The position numbers and the translations under genes are program-made. The notes under the pieces were generated by a model that saw only the letters and a list, made by a program, of their open reading frames with translations, was not told where the DNA came from and did no database searches. A stretch of 64,000 nt of DNA from positions 5,258,203 through 5,322,202 of the forward strand of contig JAAONU010000009.1 in the NCBI GenBank assembly GCA_012932295.1, read 5' to 3'. Origin of the DNA: Cyclina sinensis. Taxonomy: Eukaryota; Mollusca; Bivalvia; Venerida; Veneridae. Positions 21,327 to 36,065 of the stretch are shown one piece after another (the stretch's first letter is position 1; each line of letters opens with the position of its first letter).

Positions 21327-21504
21327 TTAAAATACTTAAGTTTTACTTTACTTTATATTACGTCACCCCATGTTATCACTGCCAACAGACGTTTGTAAAA
21401 CAGTGTTGTCTCACATATCCATGCGCCTGGATGAATTAGACTGGTACTTTTTCTCAGTCATTTAGGGGGATAAAACATCGAGCTGAGTTTATAGTCTGTA
21501 CTGG

Positions 21505-21745
21505 TTTCCCATATGATTTACGCCCCATAAAATGGTTATTTTAGATTACTGGTATAGTGCAAGAGACAGAGAGCACCCCATTCCAGATATAATCTTGGTT
21601 CCTTTACGTGCTTAATGTACAACATCGACACTAATTCATGGGCCTCCATTTCAGTTCTCATCCGAAAGACAATTAGTATCGTTAGTGGAGGAGCGTTAGG
21701 GATCAGACTCTCAACCTCTTGATTTACAAGTCCCTCGGCTTACTC
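21505..21745 (-). mobile_element. tRNA-headed SINE, family 1, diverged copy
   Basis: Reverse-complement matches to the 18110-18380 element include the CTCATCCGAAAGACAATTAG block, a CACCCCATTCCAGAT block and a head ending GTGGAGGAGCG. The 3' tail is degraded. Confidence 0.75.
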
Positions 21746-24504
21746 GTTTTGAAGCTTCAGAATTTGCATTTGTGACCTTACAAATTAGTATTCATGTTTA
21801 GTAATTCAAACGTTTGCTGAATAGTAAATTAAACCAAACACCCTTTCAAAATTACAATTAACAATGGTTATTTTATAACACAGTTGATGAAAAGGTTTAT
21901 TTATGCACACATTTAGGCAATTACTTAAAATGTTGACATTGATGCATTTATATACACTTTGAAGTCAAAGGAAGCACATGACACCGTGAATTGTGATTGG
22001 CTAAAACTAAGTTGCTGGAAATATTGCTTAATATTCATGACAATTTGATTTCAACTTAAAAGCTCATGTGGTTACAACATCCTCAAATAAGGAACGCTCA
22101 ACGAAGTAAAAGCTGGCAATTGTTTTAACTTTAAATTCAAGTTCACGTGGCAGTTAAATCTGACGTAATGATATTGGTGATGTTTATCTATGTATGACGT
22201 ATTCAACCGTCGGCGTATTTTATTTACCATGGGAAATACACTTACCGATGGCCATGGGGGAAATTTAGTCGTCTTTGACCTTTCATAACAGTTACTTTTC
22301 AGAGTTTAACCTAAGATATTAAGAGTTGATTAAAAGATATTTTAGATAATTAAGATTATCATCTTACCAGTGAGATATCTTAGAAACTATTTGACGATAA
22401 TTTTTCATATAAGTACGTACAAGCGCATGGACACATATAAATATAGTCCGTCAACATAGTAAGAATCGTTCGATCATATTAATGCGCAGATCAGAGATTC
22501 AAAGTGAATCTTCTAATAAAAAAGATATGGAAGATTGAAACGGCTTGGTTCTCTTGTTTTCACACCTGATTAATAGTACTGAAATACTTTATGCACATCT
22601 GTTTCTTCGTGTTTGCCTTTTTTCAAATATTTACGCACTATTTGCGTTACAGAAACTGTAATGTTGTTAGGCTGTTAAGTAAGTGTAGCGTTGTAGCATT
22701 TTCAAAATCGAACCACACTTTGGTATGTACCGCAACATGTAAAATCAGGTTGTCACATAGTTTTAAGCTCATTTAGCTCAACTGTGTTACCAAAAGCGCC
22801 TTACAGTGTTGTTCTTTGTTATACAAAACACCAAAGTAAAAAGTAACAAGTCGAGAACACGTGTTCACCGCTGTTCCCTAATGCGTCCTCCCCATAACGG
22901 AAATGTTGGACAAAACAAAGACATATTGTTTAGTATTTCAATGTTCCGCAGTTTGACATTCATTCGTCTGACAACGTCGTTAAATTCAACCACAGTTCTT
23001 TATAACCACAAAAAAGCTTGACATAATACACTTTAATGAGAACGGAAAATTTGGCCATCTACCACGGCGGCTGTTCTGTTAGTATTATTCGTAAAAAAAA
23101 ATATGTAAGAAATGCAGACGACTTGAAGATGGTCCAGTTTACAGTCACATAGGCGCATGCGCGGTTTTATCAGCCATTCACTTGTTAACATAAAGACAAC
23201 TTAGAATAAATCCATGTCTTACATTTGAACTAATTACTAAAATACAAATGCTAAAAAAAAAACATGAAACAGACGACATATAAGTTCGTGGAAGGACTAG
23301 ATAAAATACGTTAAACTATTTGTTTCACGTTTCACCAGAAGCAGGGAGATAGATTGTACTAGTTTCAAAACTTGGGCGTTAAGACCTCTGTCTTACTAGC
23401 CTAAATTGACATTCCTCAAAATACTTTTCAATATCTATACAAAAGACTGTATTTCAACTGTACCAGTAAGAACAAATCAATATAAGTCCTACTTCAAAGA
23501 CTTGTGGACATACGGCCCAATGCTTTCGTACCAGAGTCAACAATTTTTTTCCGAGATCACGTTCTAAAACGTATGGATAGTTTCTGATTTTAAGATATTA
23601 GTGCCGTGTGCACAGTTTGTGATTTTTAAGATACTAGTGCCGTGTGCAAAGATACAAAATTAAGAGATTTGATTTGTCGTCGTTGTTGTTTTTAAGTGCA
23701 TTTATCTTAATTGGCCCGAGAAGACAACTGCTTCGGGACATATAAAAAATGCAATGGTAGACCTAACGCTTTCTGTTAATGAAGCGTAGGAAATGCTTAG
23801 GCTGCATGTTGCATGCTTTTTTCCATAAAGAAATAAACACTTTACAGACGCCCGCTGTTGTCCTGGGAAACAGTGACAGGCTGGGAAACAGTGATAGGCG
23901 GTCTTATACGAAAATTTCAACTTATTTAGACCATCAGAGAATAACAATAAAATCAAGGGACACCTTTCTAAAAGATAAGTTTTCCTTAATTCTGCTATTG
24001 TTTTTGCTTGTTTTTTTTTGCCACTAAAAATAGCAAAAACAGATTTATCAAACGATTGCTATTTGATACGAATATCTATTTGTCCATGAATTGCAGAAGT
24101 ATGAAACTTCCATACATCAGATGAAAATAAAATGTGTCACGTTTATGTTAGGCACAACAACTATGTTGATTTGCAAAATAATTACTGTACATACCGGCCA
24201 ATTATTCAAGGCTATATGATTTATTTGATAGTGACCATGTGGTCACCTGAGCCGGACATTCACATGAGATGACATTGACCACATAAATTAACGTCAAATC
24301 GCCGTGATAAATTACTCAAGATTCTAGACAAGTATGAAAAGGCAGTCCACCTTCCCTAACATTACAAATTAATTCATGCAGGCTGTCATCAATGGTCATT
24401 TCATAATACCAAATGTCAACTTCTTGAATTTATACGCTATTAAATGATCGCACTGGTATTGTTTACTTTTTTTGGAAAGGACTGTACCTATTTGAGTTAA
24501 TTTA
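21746..24504. other. AT-rich non-coding DNA, no gene seen
   Basis: Short open frames here (61-84 codons) show no motif or neighbouring splice structure. A local duplication of a TAGTGCCGTGTGCA-containing segment lies near 23590-23660. Confidence 0.6.
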
Positions 24505-24730
24505 TCGTCGGTACCGGTTGTCCGTATGACCAACATCCGCTGAAGTGTTAAGTTATTTTAGTTGCGGAGGGGGTGGGGATAGTGTAAGATACAGAAAGCA
24601 TCCCATTCCAGAGACAAGCCTGGTTATTTTCCAAGATACATGGGACCGCACTTTAACGTTTCACCTAAAAGCCAATTAATAGTGTTACTGCAGAGGCAGG
24701 GCATTGAACTCGTTAGCCGTCACAAGATTT
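24505..24730 (-). mobile_element. tRNA-headed SINE, family 1, diverged copy
   Basis: It contains GTCGGTACCGGTTGTCCGTA, the ATCCCATTCCAGAGACAAGC block and ATACATGGGACCGCACTTTA in reverse orientation. The head is weakened (GCATTGAACTCG in the B-box position). Confidence 0.75.
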
Positions 24731-27700
24731 TATGCTCATCGAAAATTTGGAAGAACTAAAAGAACTTCAAATTGAAAAGATATCTAGGTTAAATAAATTA
24801 CAGAAAAAGCAGCTAGAAACAATTTGAAAAAAACAAAAATCAATTTTATTTTCAAGATAGGATTCATAGGTGTATCTATTTTGTGTAGCGAAACAAACCC
24901 AAACAAGTCTGTTTATATTAGGAATTTAAAATTGTCATCAAAACTAGTTTTGGTAATCAAAACACTGGTTTTTGCCATTAGTGTCTACTCTACGAATCGG
25001 TTAAAGAAGATAACGGTTCCGAAAATGAAGGGGAGGTCACTGCCTAGGAGAATGGGACGGAGTGTTGCCTAACCTGATCTAAAAATAGAACATTGAAACG
25101 GATATCCATGCTGTATAAATTTACTTTTAAGCTCCATTTTTTAAAAAATAGTTTAAAGATTTGATCAGTTTCAGTCTTTATCAGAAATACAGTTCTAAAG
25201 TGTGTATTGCCTTGTTAGATGAACGTATTTTTGAAAGGTGCTTTATGATACTGTATTAATTAAAATTGATTTTAATTGTTTTAAAAGCTTAATAAACAAG
25301 GTACGTATATTAATATTCATACCTGGCAAAACATCCAACAAAACTAGTGTTCTGAGCTTTGTTGAATAGGGTTGCAAGGTCCGTAAACGAACCAATAAAA
25401 TACCGTAGCCTACGAGTTTAGGGAAAAGTTATTAAATTCCCATTTAATGTGACCAGAGTTTTTCGACAACGGTAGAAGACATTTGTATATTGACTCTTGT
25501 AGATTTCTTTACTCATTTATTGCATTTAAATGATTCATACAGGTATTTTTATGAATATTACATCAGTATTTTTACAATAACAATAATGTTGGCTGCTCCC
25601 AAACCGATTATGCAACACAAAATTGAAACTTATTCAATACTAACTCCACGTTGTCAAATAACTATTAGATTTGAAGTTTTTTCTTCAAATGGATGTCAAG
25701 CAGAGGTCAATCGAAATGATTTACTACCTCTGCAACACCCCTGAAACCTTTCAAAGTCACTTTCTTCATTGTTGCTCATCTAAGGTAGATTGATTTATCT
25801 GTTAAAAGCGGCTCTTTTAAAAAGTTGTATGTAAACAACTTTTTATAAAATTGTAGCAAAACCTCTTTGATAACAGAACCATGGCCGTGTAATTTTTGTC
25901 GCGCAAAGTAAACAGTGATAAATTTTCTCATGGAATGTCGTCTGCATCGGCGAAGCAGACGATTTTATTCAGTCTGGCCCCGCTATCGCTCTGAAAAGGC
26001 AACTGTGAAACAAGAAAACCTAAAGGCCTCCTTACAAAATACCCCATGTCCAGCTATAGCCATTAGACATGTTGATCCACTTCACGTTTTGACCCGTTGA
26101 CACTTCAACTCCCAAGACATTTCGGTTCCTTCATAACTATGGTCATGACCTTTTGAAATATTTGTTTGATTATATGAAAGAATAACACGCTCGAATGAAA
26201 ATCGAACATTACTAAAACAGAGATTTGCAAACTAACTATAACATATGAGAACCACATTGACCATACTTAACTTTTTGTACTGGATATAACAAAGTCAACT
26301 ATCAAACTAGTTAACACACCTACCGTTTAAATCAGCATCCTGTTCACATATTTAGTTTTCCGCTCGCTGGAGATTCAAACTTAGGTCCGTATGATTCACT
26401 TTTGAAGACAACAGTACTACAACGTACAATCCGACAAATAAGTCACACAATGACCGACCTTTCAGATTTTCTACGATGCTTTATTCATTCAAACACAATA
26501 TGACTTAAGGGTATATTTTTCTATTTACTACAATAGTATTATACAATTTTAAAGCAGTCTTCTCGCATATATATTTCCAAGTTAAAATCTTATAATATGA
26601 CCTCACTAGTTTTTTTTTCATTTAGCATCTGAATAACAGTTGCGAAATCAGTATCTGAATCGGAGATAGTTTTGATAATATGGTTTTCAAAACAACTAAC
26701 ACATATTATTCAAAAATCAATAATAACACTAAGTTTGGTCCCACTTTTTCAAGAAGAAAAAAACTGTTCATTAAAATTTAACATGATTTTCACGTAACTT
26801 ATGTCTTACGTTAATACGGTACGCTCGCGATTTTTCTAATTCCTCCAAAATTGAAGAGCGTTTGATGTCAAAATCTAAAGTTGTTTTTTGTAACATAAAA
26901 GTGCTGATTGAAGCGATATGTGACAAATAGCGACGTATAAACATGCACAGATGGCTAGCCGAAAAAGCACGTACAGACAAGAAGTGTTAAAACATAAGAC
27001 AAAGATTAGTCTCGCTAACAACAGTATGAGTAAATTTTACTTTTCGAGTAGCATGTGTCGACTTTCAGAGGCGTGTTATCTGTGAAAACAATCATACTCG
27101 TGTATAAGTAATGTGCTCATTCTTATCATATGACATATGTCATTAGAAAAGGTTTGATTTGTTTATTCATATAATTACATATTTCACACAATACTGTACC
27201 CTCAATTCTGACACTGTGTACTCCGAAAAAAGTATGGGTTTAAAAGTCGCAAAACTGTTTATCATCGTTGCTTTTCAAAATGTCTAGGCACATTATTTCT
27301 AGCCTTCATTACCCATAAATCTTTAATACTCAACTGTTGCAAGCTATAAATCTTTAATGCCCGACTGTTGCAAGCATCAAATGTTGATTCAGTTCATAAG
27401 AAAACAATTGCCACACCAATAAAGCAAAACTGATTAAATCTTTGAATTTATATTAAATTTATTTTGTATGAAAAAGCCGCTTTAACGTCACTGTGTAACC
27501 ACCTTTGTATGAATGACCTGCTTCAGATCAATGAATGAAATCCTGTACAGTATTAGTATCATAGTGTTTTGACTGTGAAAGAATTAGAACTGGTCATGGG
27601 TCGGTAACAGATCAGCTACAACTAGTTGTAGTCTATTTTGGAACACATGAACCGTGTTTATTCAATATTTTATTTGTATAACTAGATACAAATTATGCGA

Positions 27701-30700
27701 CTTTGATATTTATCTTTCTTTCTTTCTCAAGCTGGGGAACCGAGGTTAAACATGTCAAAAAGGTAAACTAAATGTCCGAAAGAGTTAAATCGTGTGAGTG
27801 GGACTATTTAACCCATCCCTTTGAGAGGTGTACCCTTAAATAAACCATTCACTATATCTCGAATCAACATAATAAATCTATTAACTATGGATAAAAGTAA
27901 CTAACAAGTACCAAGTATCAAAACTGTGACAGTTGTAAATACTTTTAAATTTATGAATGGTAGACTTGAGACAACCTACATGTATAGAAAGAGATCCCGA
28001 CATAAACTGGTTTATTTCAGAACAAGGGACTGGTATAGCCCAGTACCAAGTCGGCTTTCAGACCATGTTGCTTGTATGTCGCGATGTACTTTGTTTTATA
28101 CCTTGTGATTGGTATTGCACAGTACCAAGTGAATTTAATTCACACTGTACAAAAAAAGTACAGAAACTCCAACAAAACCTTTTAACGTTATATCAGGAGA
28201 ACGGAAGAAGAAAACCCCGTCTCTATCAACCTTGTTGCTGACTGATCACAGGTTTTGTAAATGATGACACATGTCTAGTGTTTTTCTTTTCACCCCAATT
28301 TCATTGTCAATCACTAAAAAAGTGAAAAAAAGGAATATGAACATTTATCATTGACTGAGTGCGAATTAATGTTACAACGCAAGTTCTCACACATTCAATG
28401 CACAAACACATAGTAGAACGCCGCAAGTGTAACAATGGCTTTATACCTTAAAAAACCTAATCCATATTTTGCGCAGTATTTTGACAATAGGAACAAAAAC
28501 TGAGTCAAAGTAAGTCACCCTGCTCTTCACCAACTTTCTTTTCAGATACAAATTTATTTCCATCGTAAAGGTAAACTCTGTGTAAATATAATAAATATTT
28601 CTATATCAATGAGGAGATTTTTGTCGATTTTCTAGGTACAGAACAGTTTTGTTCAAAGGTAACCTGATAACTGTAGACGTATCTTCATACAGACTTGTGT
28701 CCTCTTATATATTCTTGATCAAAGAGCTACGAACATTTTTAATTTTGTTCATTGCATTTTCAAGTAAGCCCTTAAAGTTCTAATGGCTTAATATCCGTCG
28801 CTAAATGACGTAACTTTATACACCCTTTATCCCTGTAGCAAGAGAGATAAACGCCCAGCCTAGTTGCGAAACAAGGGAGTTAATTTTAATAACTTTTGTG
28901 CCGCATACGGGACATTTTCGTTGAAGATGTGCGAGCCAAAAAAGGAATATTGTTCTTAATTAGGCAACCACACATAAATCATGTAACGTCTCCAAAATGT
29001 TAATTAGCTCTAGTTTTTCGTTGGTTATAATTTTTCACTTTTTCTCCATTTAAAGTGGCTGTTTCATGAAGCTTATTTAAATGCTTCACGATTCCGCAGT
29101 GTGATATATATGTGATATATCATATAAAATTACAGCAGCTGAATGTTGTAACTCGACCTTAGGATTTAAACCAGACATTCAACCCTATACACTAAACCAT
29201 AATAATAAGAATTTTCTATCCAAAGAGTTACTTCCCCTGCAAACTTATTCGAATACTTAAGAACCAAAAAAGTAAAATGACTTTCCTATAACATTGTAAT
29301 TGAACTGACTGTTCAAAGCTGTAGATTTTAAAAACCCATTTTAGTTTCAGTTTCTGCAATGTATTACTTACCAATCAAAAGCTAGGGATTAATTAACTCT
29401 GTTTTTTTCTAGTTCTAACTCACCTTCAAAGCGAAAGAACAAAGGAAATCGAATCAGGAACAACTTGATTCCTACTCTGCAAATGAAATGTTCTGTCGCA
29501 GAAAACTATCCATTTCAGTGGGTAGGAACAACTTTTTTGAACTTTAAAACATCAAGCGTAATAGTTAATGATAAAATAAGTATATATGACACGACTGCTG
29601 TAGGATCATGCTCTTATAAGGAAATGCGTTGAAAGTTTCATGTGGTGTAAAACAATGGTTGACATTCAAAGTAATGACAGCGTAAGACATGATAAATGTA
29701 TGAATATTCTAGAAGGAAAATACGAAACAATTAAAACCACACTCGGAAAAGGTAAGAATGGTATAGATGTAAAAGTTGTCAAATAAATTTGATTAAAGCA
29801 CTTTCAGATAAGTAGACACTATATCAAAACGTAAGTTCATTTTTCTGACCGGAAGTTTGAAGTCAGCCATTTTGGTAAGAACTAACCCAGCAACCCAAAT
29901 TTAACTAAAATAATAATTCGAATTGCACAGAGTTCTCTTGTGTTAAACGATAAAATATTATTGAGCGCCAATTCATCTAGAACGTGTGAGTTAATAGAAG
30001 CGTACTAAAGTGACACCAACATATCATTAAATAAGTAAAAAAGGAAAGAAATGTATTGCACGCTATGTTTAGGTCTGTTTTCTAAACTCCAGAGCATAGT
30101 GTAGGCTTATGAGAAACGACAGGTCTCTCATACTTGGGACTACAAATCAATGAAATAGAGAGACTTAGACCATGGCTCTAACACGAAGTATCTTATTCCA
30201 CTGTTATATACCAACATTCATTATGAGCCGTCCCAAAGTGTGACAACTGACTCTAAAATATTTTCTTCTGTCCATTTAAAGACTTGACATATAGAAACAT
30301 ACACTAGACTTCGATATCAAAATGAGAAATGAGTGTCAAAAACATATATTTTTTGAGTGCAGGCAGAAGAGGCAGAGGTTTGAACTGAGTGTAGCTTTGG
30401 ACCCAAAACTAGCAAATCGAACCTTACAAATGCTGTGAGACAACTAGTAAAGGATCTCTCATTAGAACTTCAATTTAACTATAAATCTAACGTCGATTAA
30501 ATATTTACACTACATGGCTTATAAGGTCAAAGTTACATCGATAAAAATCCAAATAAATCTATACCGTTACTTGTTCGTTTATATGTTCAATATATTATCT
30601 AGATCTAAAAATACAGATTGGAACGCGGAATCGCAACTTCCTTCAGGGTGCTGTAAACAAAAAGGGCCAATCTCAACTTAAAAATCAAACAAACATACAG

Positions 30701-33700
30701 CGAGAAAAATCAGATCCTTAAAAAGGATGACTGAATTTATCCAAAATTGACGAGCAACTTTTATCCTCTGCACCGGGTGACTTTGCCCAAAAAAGTTATA
30801 TCACGTTGAAATAACAAAAGATTCTCGTAAAACGTCCGGATCAAAGAAGACACTTGAATTTACCCAAACTACGCAAAGATAATTTTTTCTTTGACTTAAA
30901 TTATTCAATTAAGCTTACCTTAAAGTACTGTATTTAACTATAGCTCCAATCCAGTCTGCCATTTATTTATCTAATCAATATTATGCCAATTTGTATGGCT
31001 GATAACATACACTCTAAGTTATCAAATTTACGACAATACTTGTTTTTATAATTATGTGAACTTTTTTCCAAAACAGATTTACCGACCGGATGTGCACAGT
31101 ATTTAAGAAAATCTCATTCAAATGACTCAGTTCGTTCAATGATTTATAATTTTTGTGAAATTGGACAGTGGTTTTTTTATACTCAAACATCATTAAAATG
31201 GTGGAAAAATAACTTTTTCATTCTGTAAATTGTTGTAAATATGTTGTTGCTGGAAAAACCAGGCCGAAGAAAATTTACATATTCACGTAAGTTACCACGT
31301 GACGTTAGAAAAAATCATGTGACAATGTTATGAAAAAAATAACGATTTCATAGATCTTACAAACGCACAGTAATACAGAATTGACAAAAACAATAAAACA
31401 TGCGATTTCATGTATATAATGGTCTAAATTTGAATTATAAATTAAACGATGTCTGGTTTCAAACAAAGAGCCACTGGGCATTTTAGAAATGCGCTTTTGT
31501 GGATGTAAAGTACTTTATGTACGCAGATAATTTATTGTCGCACAGCGTTCGTGGTTTTATACCTTGAGAACAAGTTAGACAACCTAACATCAAAGATTGA
31601 GAACAAGATATCAATAGTTTTGTCTTAAAGTTAACTTTGAAAGATGTTGTAATGAAGTAAAATTTACAATATTGTCTGTATTTAAAATGGCTTTCGGAAA
31701 GTAAAGACATTTTATGCAACATGAAATTTGCACTGTGAAATAAATTTGCTTCATTTTTCTTTAAAAATCGCTAATATATTCGCTATGTAAAAACACTTGG
31801 AGTTTGAAATAAAACATCCATTAAAAATTCACTAGTATGTAGAGAAAAGGAAGGTTTGCCCTTCTACGGTAAAAGTTAAACAAAAGCCTGCTATTTTATC
31901 TCATTTAATAAATATTGTCCGTCATTAAAAACTGACCATCTTTTTTTATATTAGATAAAGAAAACAAAAAATCATTATCAGATATTGGGAGGTAATGGTT
32001 TTATTTATAAATACATTGGTGTAACGTTGTTTTGAAACATTCAAAGATGTAATGCTATTTAACAACAAGATGTAAACTTGTAGTGATCAAAAGTTTTGCA
32101 ATTGTTTAGTTCTTTTTCTAAAGCATTTTTGTACCAAAAGATTAAGTAAATAATGTCTATAGCAAATAGTCGATATGTAAATATTATATACATGTATTTC
32201 ATGCATTTTTTCTGATCAATAATTCTAGTGCTGGCAAGCTAGTCACTACCTTTTTTCTTGTATAAATAGAGTGCCAGAGTCGTTTAAACATCATCATCAT
32301 CATTCTATTTTCGATAAATCTATTTATTCTTATTTTATTTTTGATCAAATATAGATCAAACATGTATTTAAATGATAAATCTAAATTGACAAGCCAAATA
32401 ATTATTCGTTTAGTTATCAAAAACCTAAATAACCTTGATTTAAACTCTTCTAAAGTTTACCTTGCTTCCAGAGTAAGCCAAAATCCAACACTTCTGCGGT
32501 AAAATATTGTCATGAGTTTCCTTATATAGTGGCCACGTGACAGGGGCAAAGTATCGCTTTCTTAACCGTCTAAGTGAAAACGTTAAGACGGTAATGATAA
32601 ATTTATGGCCACGCTTGTTCGCTCGCGTTTTACACTTAACCTAAAACAAGTAGGAAAATGGCCGCTGGTTTTTCGTTGGCTAAAAAATATAGAGGTTTAT
32701 GAAACATTAAAGAAAAGTTGGAGATCTTAACGTTTCGTTTAAGTATCAACAAATATTGAAATAAGTAAACGTTATTATTATTTATTTTTCCATTATCTGT
32801 GGGATCTCATATTTGGTTAGATTAGATTAAAATATACGGGCTCTCTTTTCTTTGATACAGAATGAATGTGGTCAATCTTTTATTAAAAAGACATAAACGT
32901 ATATTTAAAAAAAAAAGACATATTAAGAAACAGGGATTAGTATGATACATAATGAGAGAGAACAGCTATCATCATTGACAATAACAACAATCTCCATCAA
33001 CGTCATCATCATTCAAGTACCACCGTGTAAAACTGCTGTCGTTTTCAAACAGATCACCAAAACTGAACGATTTTAGCAACTGGTCATCAACACCACCACC
33101 ATTATGATGATGATGATATTCATCATCATTGTCAGTCCAATACATCATCAACGACAACTTATTCACTAGTAATATCATCGTCATCATCATTGATGTTGGC
33201 ATCATAATCATTATCGTAGCCATTATTACGTCATCATAATCTTCCACAAAGTCGTCGTCATCATCGACGACATCATCATTATTATGTTTGACCAATACAA
33301 AAAGTAACCACATATCATCATTATCGTCACTCATCATTATCATAGTCTTTAAAACTGATTCCAAAAGAACCAACTACATCACAAGTTACAACAACAACAA
33401 CAAGACACGTGCCTATTCAGTTACGTTGACGTGTTCTAGTTTCAATTCGTCACGCTTTGAGCATTACATTTTCCTCAAAACCTCATAATTTATCAGCCCT
33501 GCGAAAAAAAAATCTTCATTCATAAACCTGTAACATTATCACATCCTCAAACATTTGTTATCTTATAACAAAAATATGACATATGAATCCCAAAACAGTA
33601 AATGTCATACAGAGAAGGTGCGCTGGAGCTAGAAAGAAAGAAAAGGGAAGACTTTTTGTTACATTTCAAAGTTGCCCTGACCTACTGATATACTTAACAG

Positions 33701-34430
33701 ACTAATTACTTTAAAATGCAAAACGCAATATTGCACTGTCCTAACCTCGACAATCTCAATTTACTGGACTCGTTTGTTTAGCTCGTTTTGTTATCAGCCT
33801 CGAATGTCAGACATTTTAGCTGCAAAACAAGGGACAATTTAAGTACCCAGACTAAGCGCACGTTTTTTTTCTTTCATGAAATTTCTTTTTTTCTTCGTTT
33901 ATTTTGAAATGCTATTTATCGTTTCTATTTTCCTTGGACTAAATAAGCACTCTGTGATTGTCTCAAAAAGGACATACACTTTTCCACTATACTCAAAAAT
34001 ACATGTATAAAAAAGAAAAGACAAAAAAAGAAGAGTGAGTTTCGTATTTTTCATTATCACTTCGTCGTTGTAATCTGTTTTCACATATATAATTTCATTT
34101 ATTACACATAACTTTTGTTTTACTGTGCAATTTCTCGCAATAACAATCTTTCAGTTTTAGTAGCAATGTGCGGACCGGAAATGGTTATATGATATATAAA
34201 TTTGATACTGTATCTTTTTGAATAAATTTGGCAAAGTATTTGTATAGTGTATCCGTTGCTCGTTTCCATTATTCAGTTAAATAATATTTTCTGCGTTACA
34301 CGTAAGTAAAATTTTATCAGTTTAACAGTAGATAAGTACATTGATGACCTTTGCAGATTCTATGGCCTCTGGGAGAGTTTATTCATGTATATCAAAGTCA
34401 TTTCGTTCAACATGTACTTAGACCAGAACT
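24731..34430. other. AT-rich non-coding DNA, no gene seen
   Basis: About 9.7 kb without a supported gene. It contains an (ATC/TCA)-rich low-complexity stretch (32960-33340), a small duplication near 27310-27370 (AAATCTTTAATRC...CTGTTGCAAGC) and paired copies of ACTGGTATAGCCCAGTACCAA-like sequence near 28030-28130. The open frames are short and unsupported. Confidence 0.6.
32960..33340. repeat. (ATC/TCA)n-rich low-complexity tract
   Basis: Imperfect ATC trinucleotides dominate both strands. The Met/Asp-rich open frame read on the minus strand is a product of the repeat and is not called as a gene. Confidence 0.9.
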
Positions 34431-34462
34431 ATGTATACATGTGTAGTGGACACGGGGTATAT

Positions 34463-34612
34463 AAGGCACTTCCAACAATTTCGCTGTTGGGCTATATCTT
34501 TAGCGACATGGTTGGAGTCTCTGGAACGTTTGCAAAATTAAGCAACGTTATCCATGGTTAGTGCTTGGATGGGTGTTCCAAACTAAGCTCATAGGCCAGG
34601 TTACTACACATG
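34463..34612 (+). mobile_element. 5S-rRNA-derived SINE, uninterrupted copy
   Basis: The region 34537-34576 reads TTAAGCAACGTTATCCATGG then TTAGTGCTTGGATGGGTG. This matches the 3' half of animal 5S rRNA, including the internal promoter elements (AAGCAACGT and GGTTAGTACTTGGATGGGTG). The flanks (CATGGTTGGAGTCTCTGG; AGCTCATAGGCCAGGTTACTA) are shared with the copy at 62524-62835. The 5' half of 5S is not recognisable. Confidence 0.75.
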
Positions 34613-35814
34613 TTTTTGTGTTTTTTTCCGTTTTATTCAGCCTTACATTTTCTGCATTATTCATTATCTTGTACTTACCATCATAATATATTTTTTTAAT
34701 ACTTAACTGTTAAAATGAAATCTACATGTAATTGTTTACTTTGCGGACGGAATTATTTTATGCGTCTTTATGACTGACAGGATTGTTTTTCTGCTCTGTC
34801 CATCAAAGTTTAGTACTGGCAGACATTAAACTGGTCAGCTCAAGACATGTGCGCCAGATTATTGTTCTAAAAATGTACATTTACATGTCTGGATGTATAT
34901 TGAAATAAATGACTTTGCATAGGCCCCACAGGTGTTTTACACATTGTCCCTCCCATCTAACAAGTTTGCATTTAAAAATAAATGTGTTTTGTCATTTTAT
35001 CCCCACTGAAATATATATAACGTTAAACAGATATTACCTATTTGACAGGTGACCTGCCTTGACAATCCAGTATTGACCAGTTTTCCTTGAACCCTTTTCT
35101 TATTGCGTAATTAATGGTTGTCTTTCGACTTAGTGATTTCTATCCGGTTCGCGCCTTTGAAACGAGAAATCTGTCAATAAAACATGCTTTTTTATTTTTG
35201 TCATTGACCTAGGCGATTTTTTTTAAATGAGATGTCAAAATCTATTTTAGTTACAACTACAAGTTGCTTATTCAAAGTCATATTCTCAGACAAACAAAGG
35301 ATAAAAGGGTATGGACCCAAAGACATAAAACGAGCAAGATTTTAATCTAAATACAGATTTTATCACTTAAGCTGACCGGTTCGCATTTAGGTTAAACGTG
35401 AAAAAAGATAAGGGACTACACAAGTGAAAGGTTGATGAAGTTACCCGGTATTTATTTTCGTTCACAGAATTAATGTCATAACTGGTAATATTATTCCAGT
35501 ATTGTTTACCCTAGTACCATGCTACATTGCTTTTTAGCTTGGTAACTTGTGCAGACAATGATTAGCCTCCATATCCATGATGTCTGACCCACAGGTACCA
35601 AAAAATGTAGCCGGGACGCTTTATACGTAGGTGAAATGAACAAATCTTAACTTGTAGGAGACATTCATTCTCTCTGACAATCACTTTCATAAGCTAATTG
35701 TCACAGTTCAAGACTGCTGATTATATTTTGAAATTTTCATTTCGAGAGCATGCTAAGTGTTTTAACTACCTAGCACCAGTGGTCATTAACCATCTATCTA
35801 TCTATCATCAGTTC

Positions 35815-36065
35815 CGTTTTCCCATATGACCGACGTTGCAGAGTTTAGTTACTGTAGGATGTGTGTGGAGGGGAGGGGGCGGTGGGCAGCTCAAAATACA
35901 CTAAGCATCCTCTTCCAGACAAACCCTTGATTCTTGTCCACTAAGCACTGATACATGAACATCTCATCCGAAAGACAATTAGTAATGTCAGTGGAGGAGC
36001 ATGGATCAAACTCGTGACCCATGGATTACCAGTCCAATGCATTACCACTGCATAACTGATACGTT
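35815..36065 (-). mobile_element. tRNA-headed SINE, family 1, copy
   Basis: It starts at the short CTAT tail repeats, runs through CATATGACCGACGTTGC, TCATCCGAAAGACAATTAG and GTCAGTGGAGGAGC, and ends in a reverse tRNA-like head with GATCAAACTCGTGACC. Its order matches the 18110 copy. Confidence 0.8.

Noticed and set aside
32972..33373. 133-residue Met/Asp-rich protein
   Set aside because: The frame is a by-product of ATC trinucleotide repeats; all frames of the tract are open and low in complexity.
34537..34576. 5S rRNA gene
   Set aside because: Only the 3' half matches and it is embedded in SINE flanks shared with 62524-62835.
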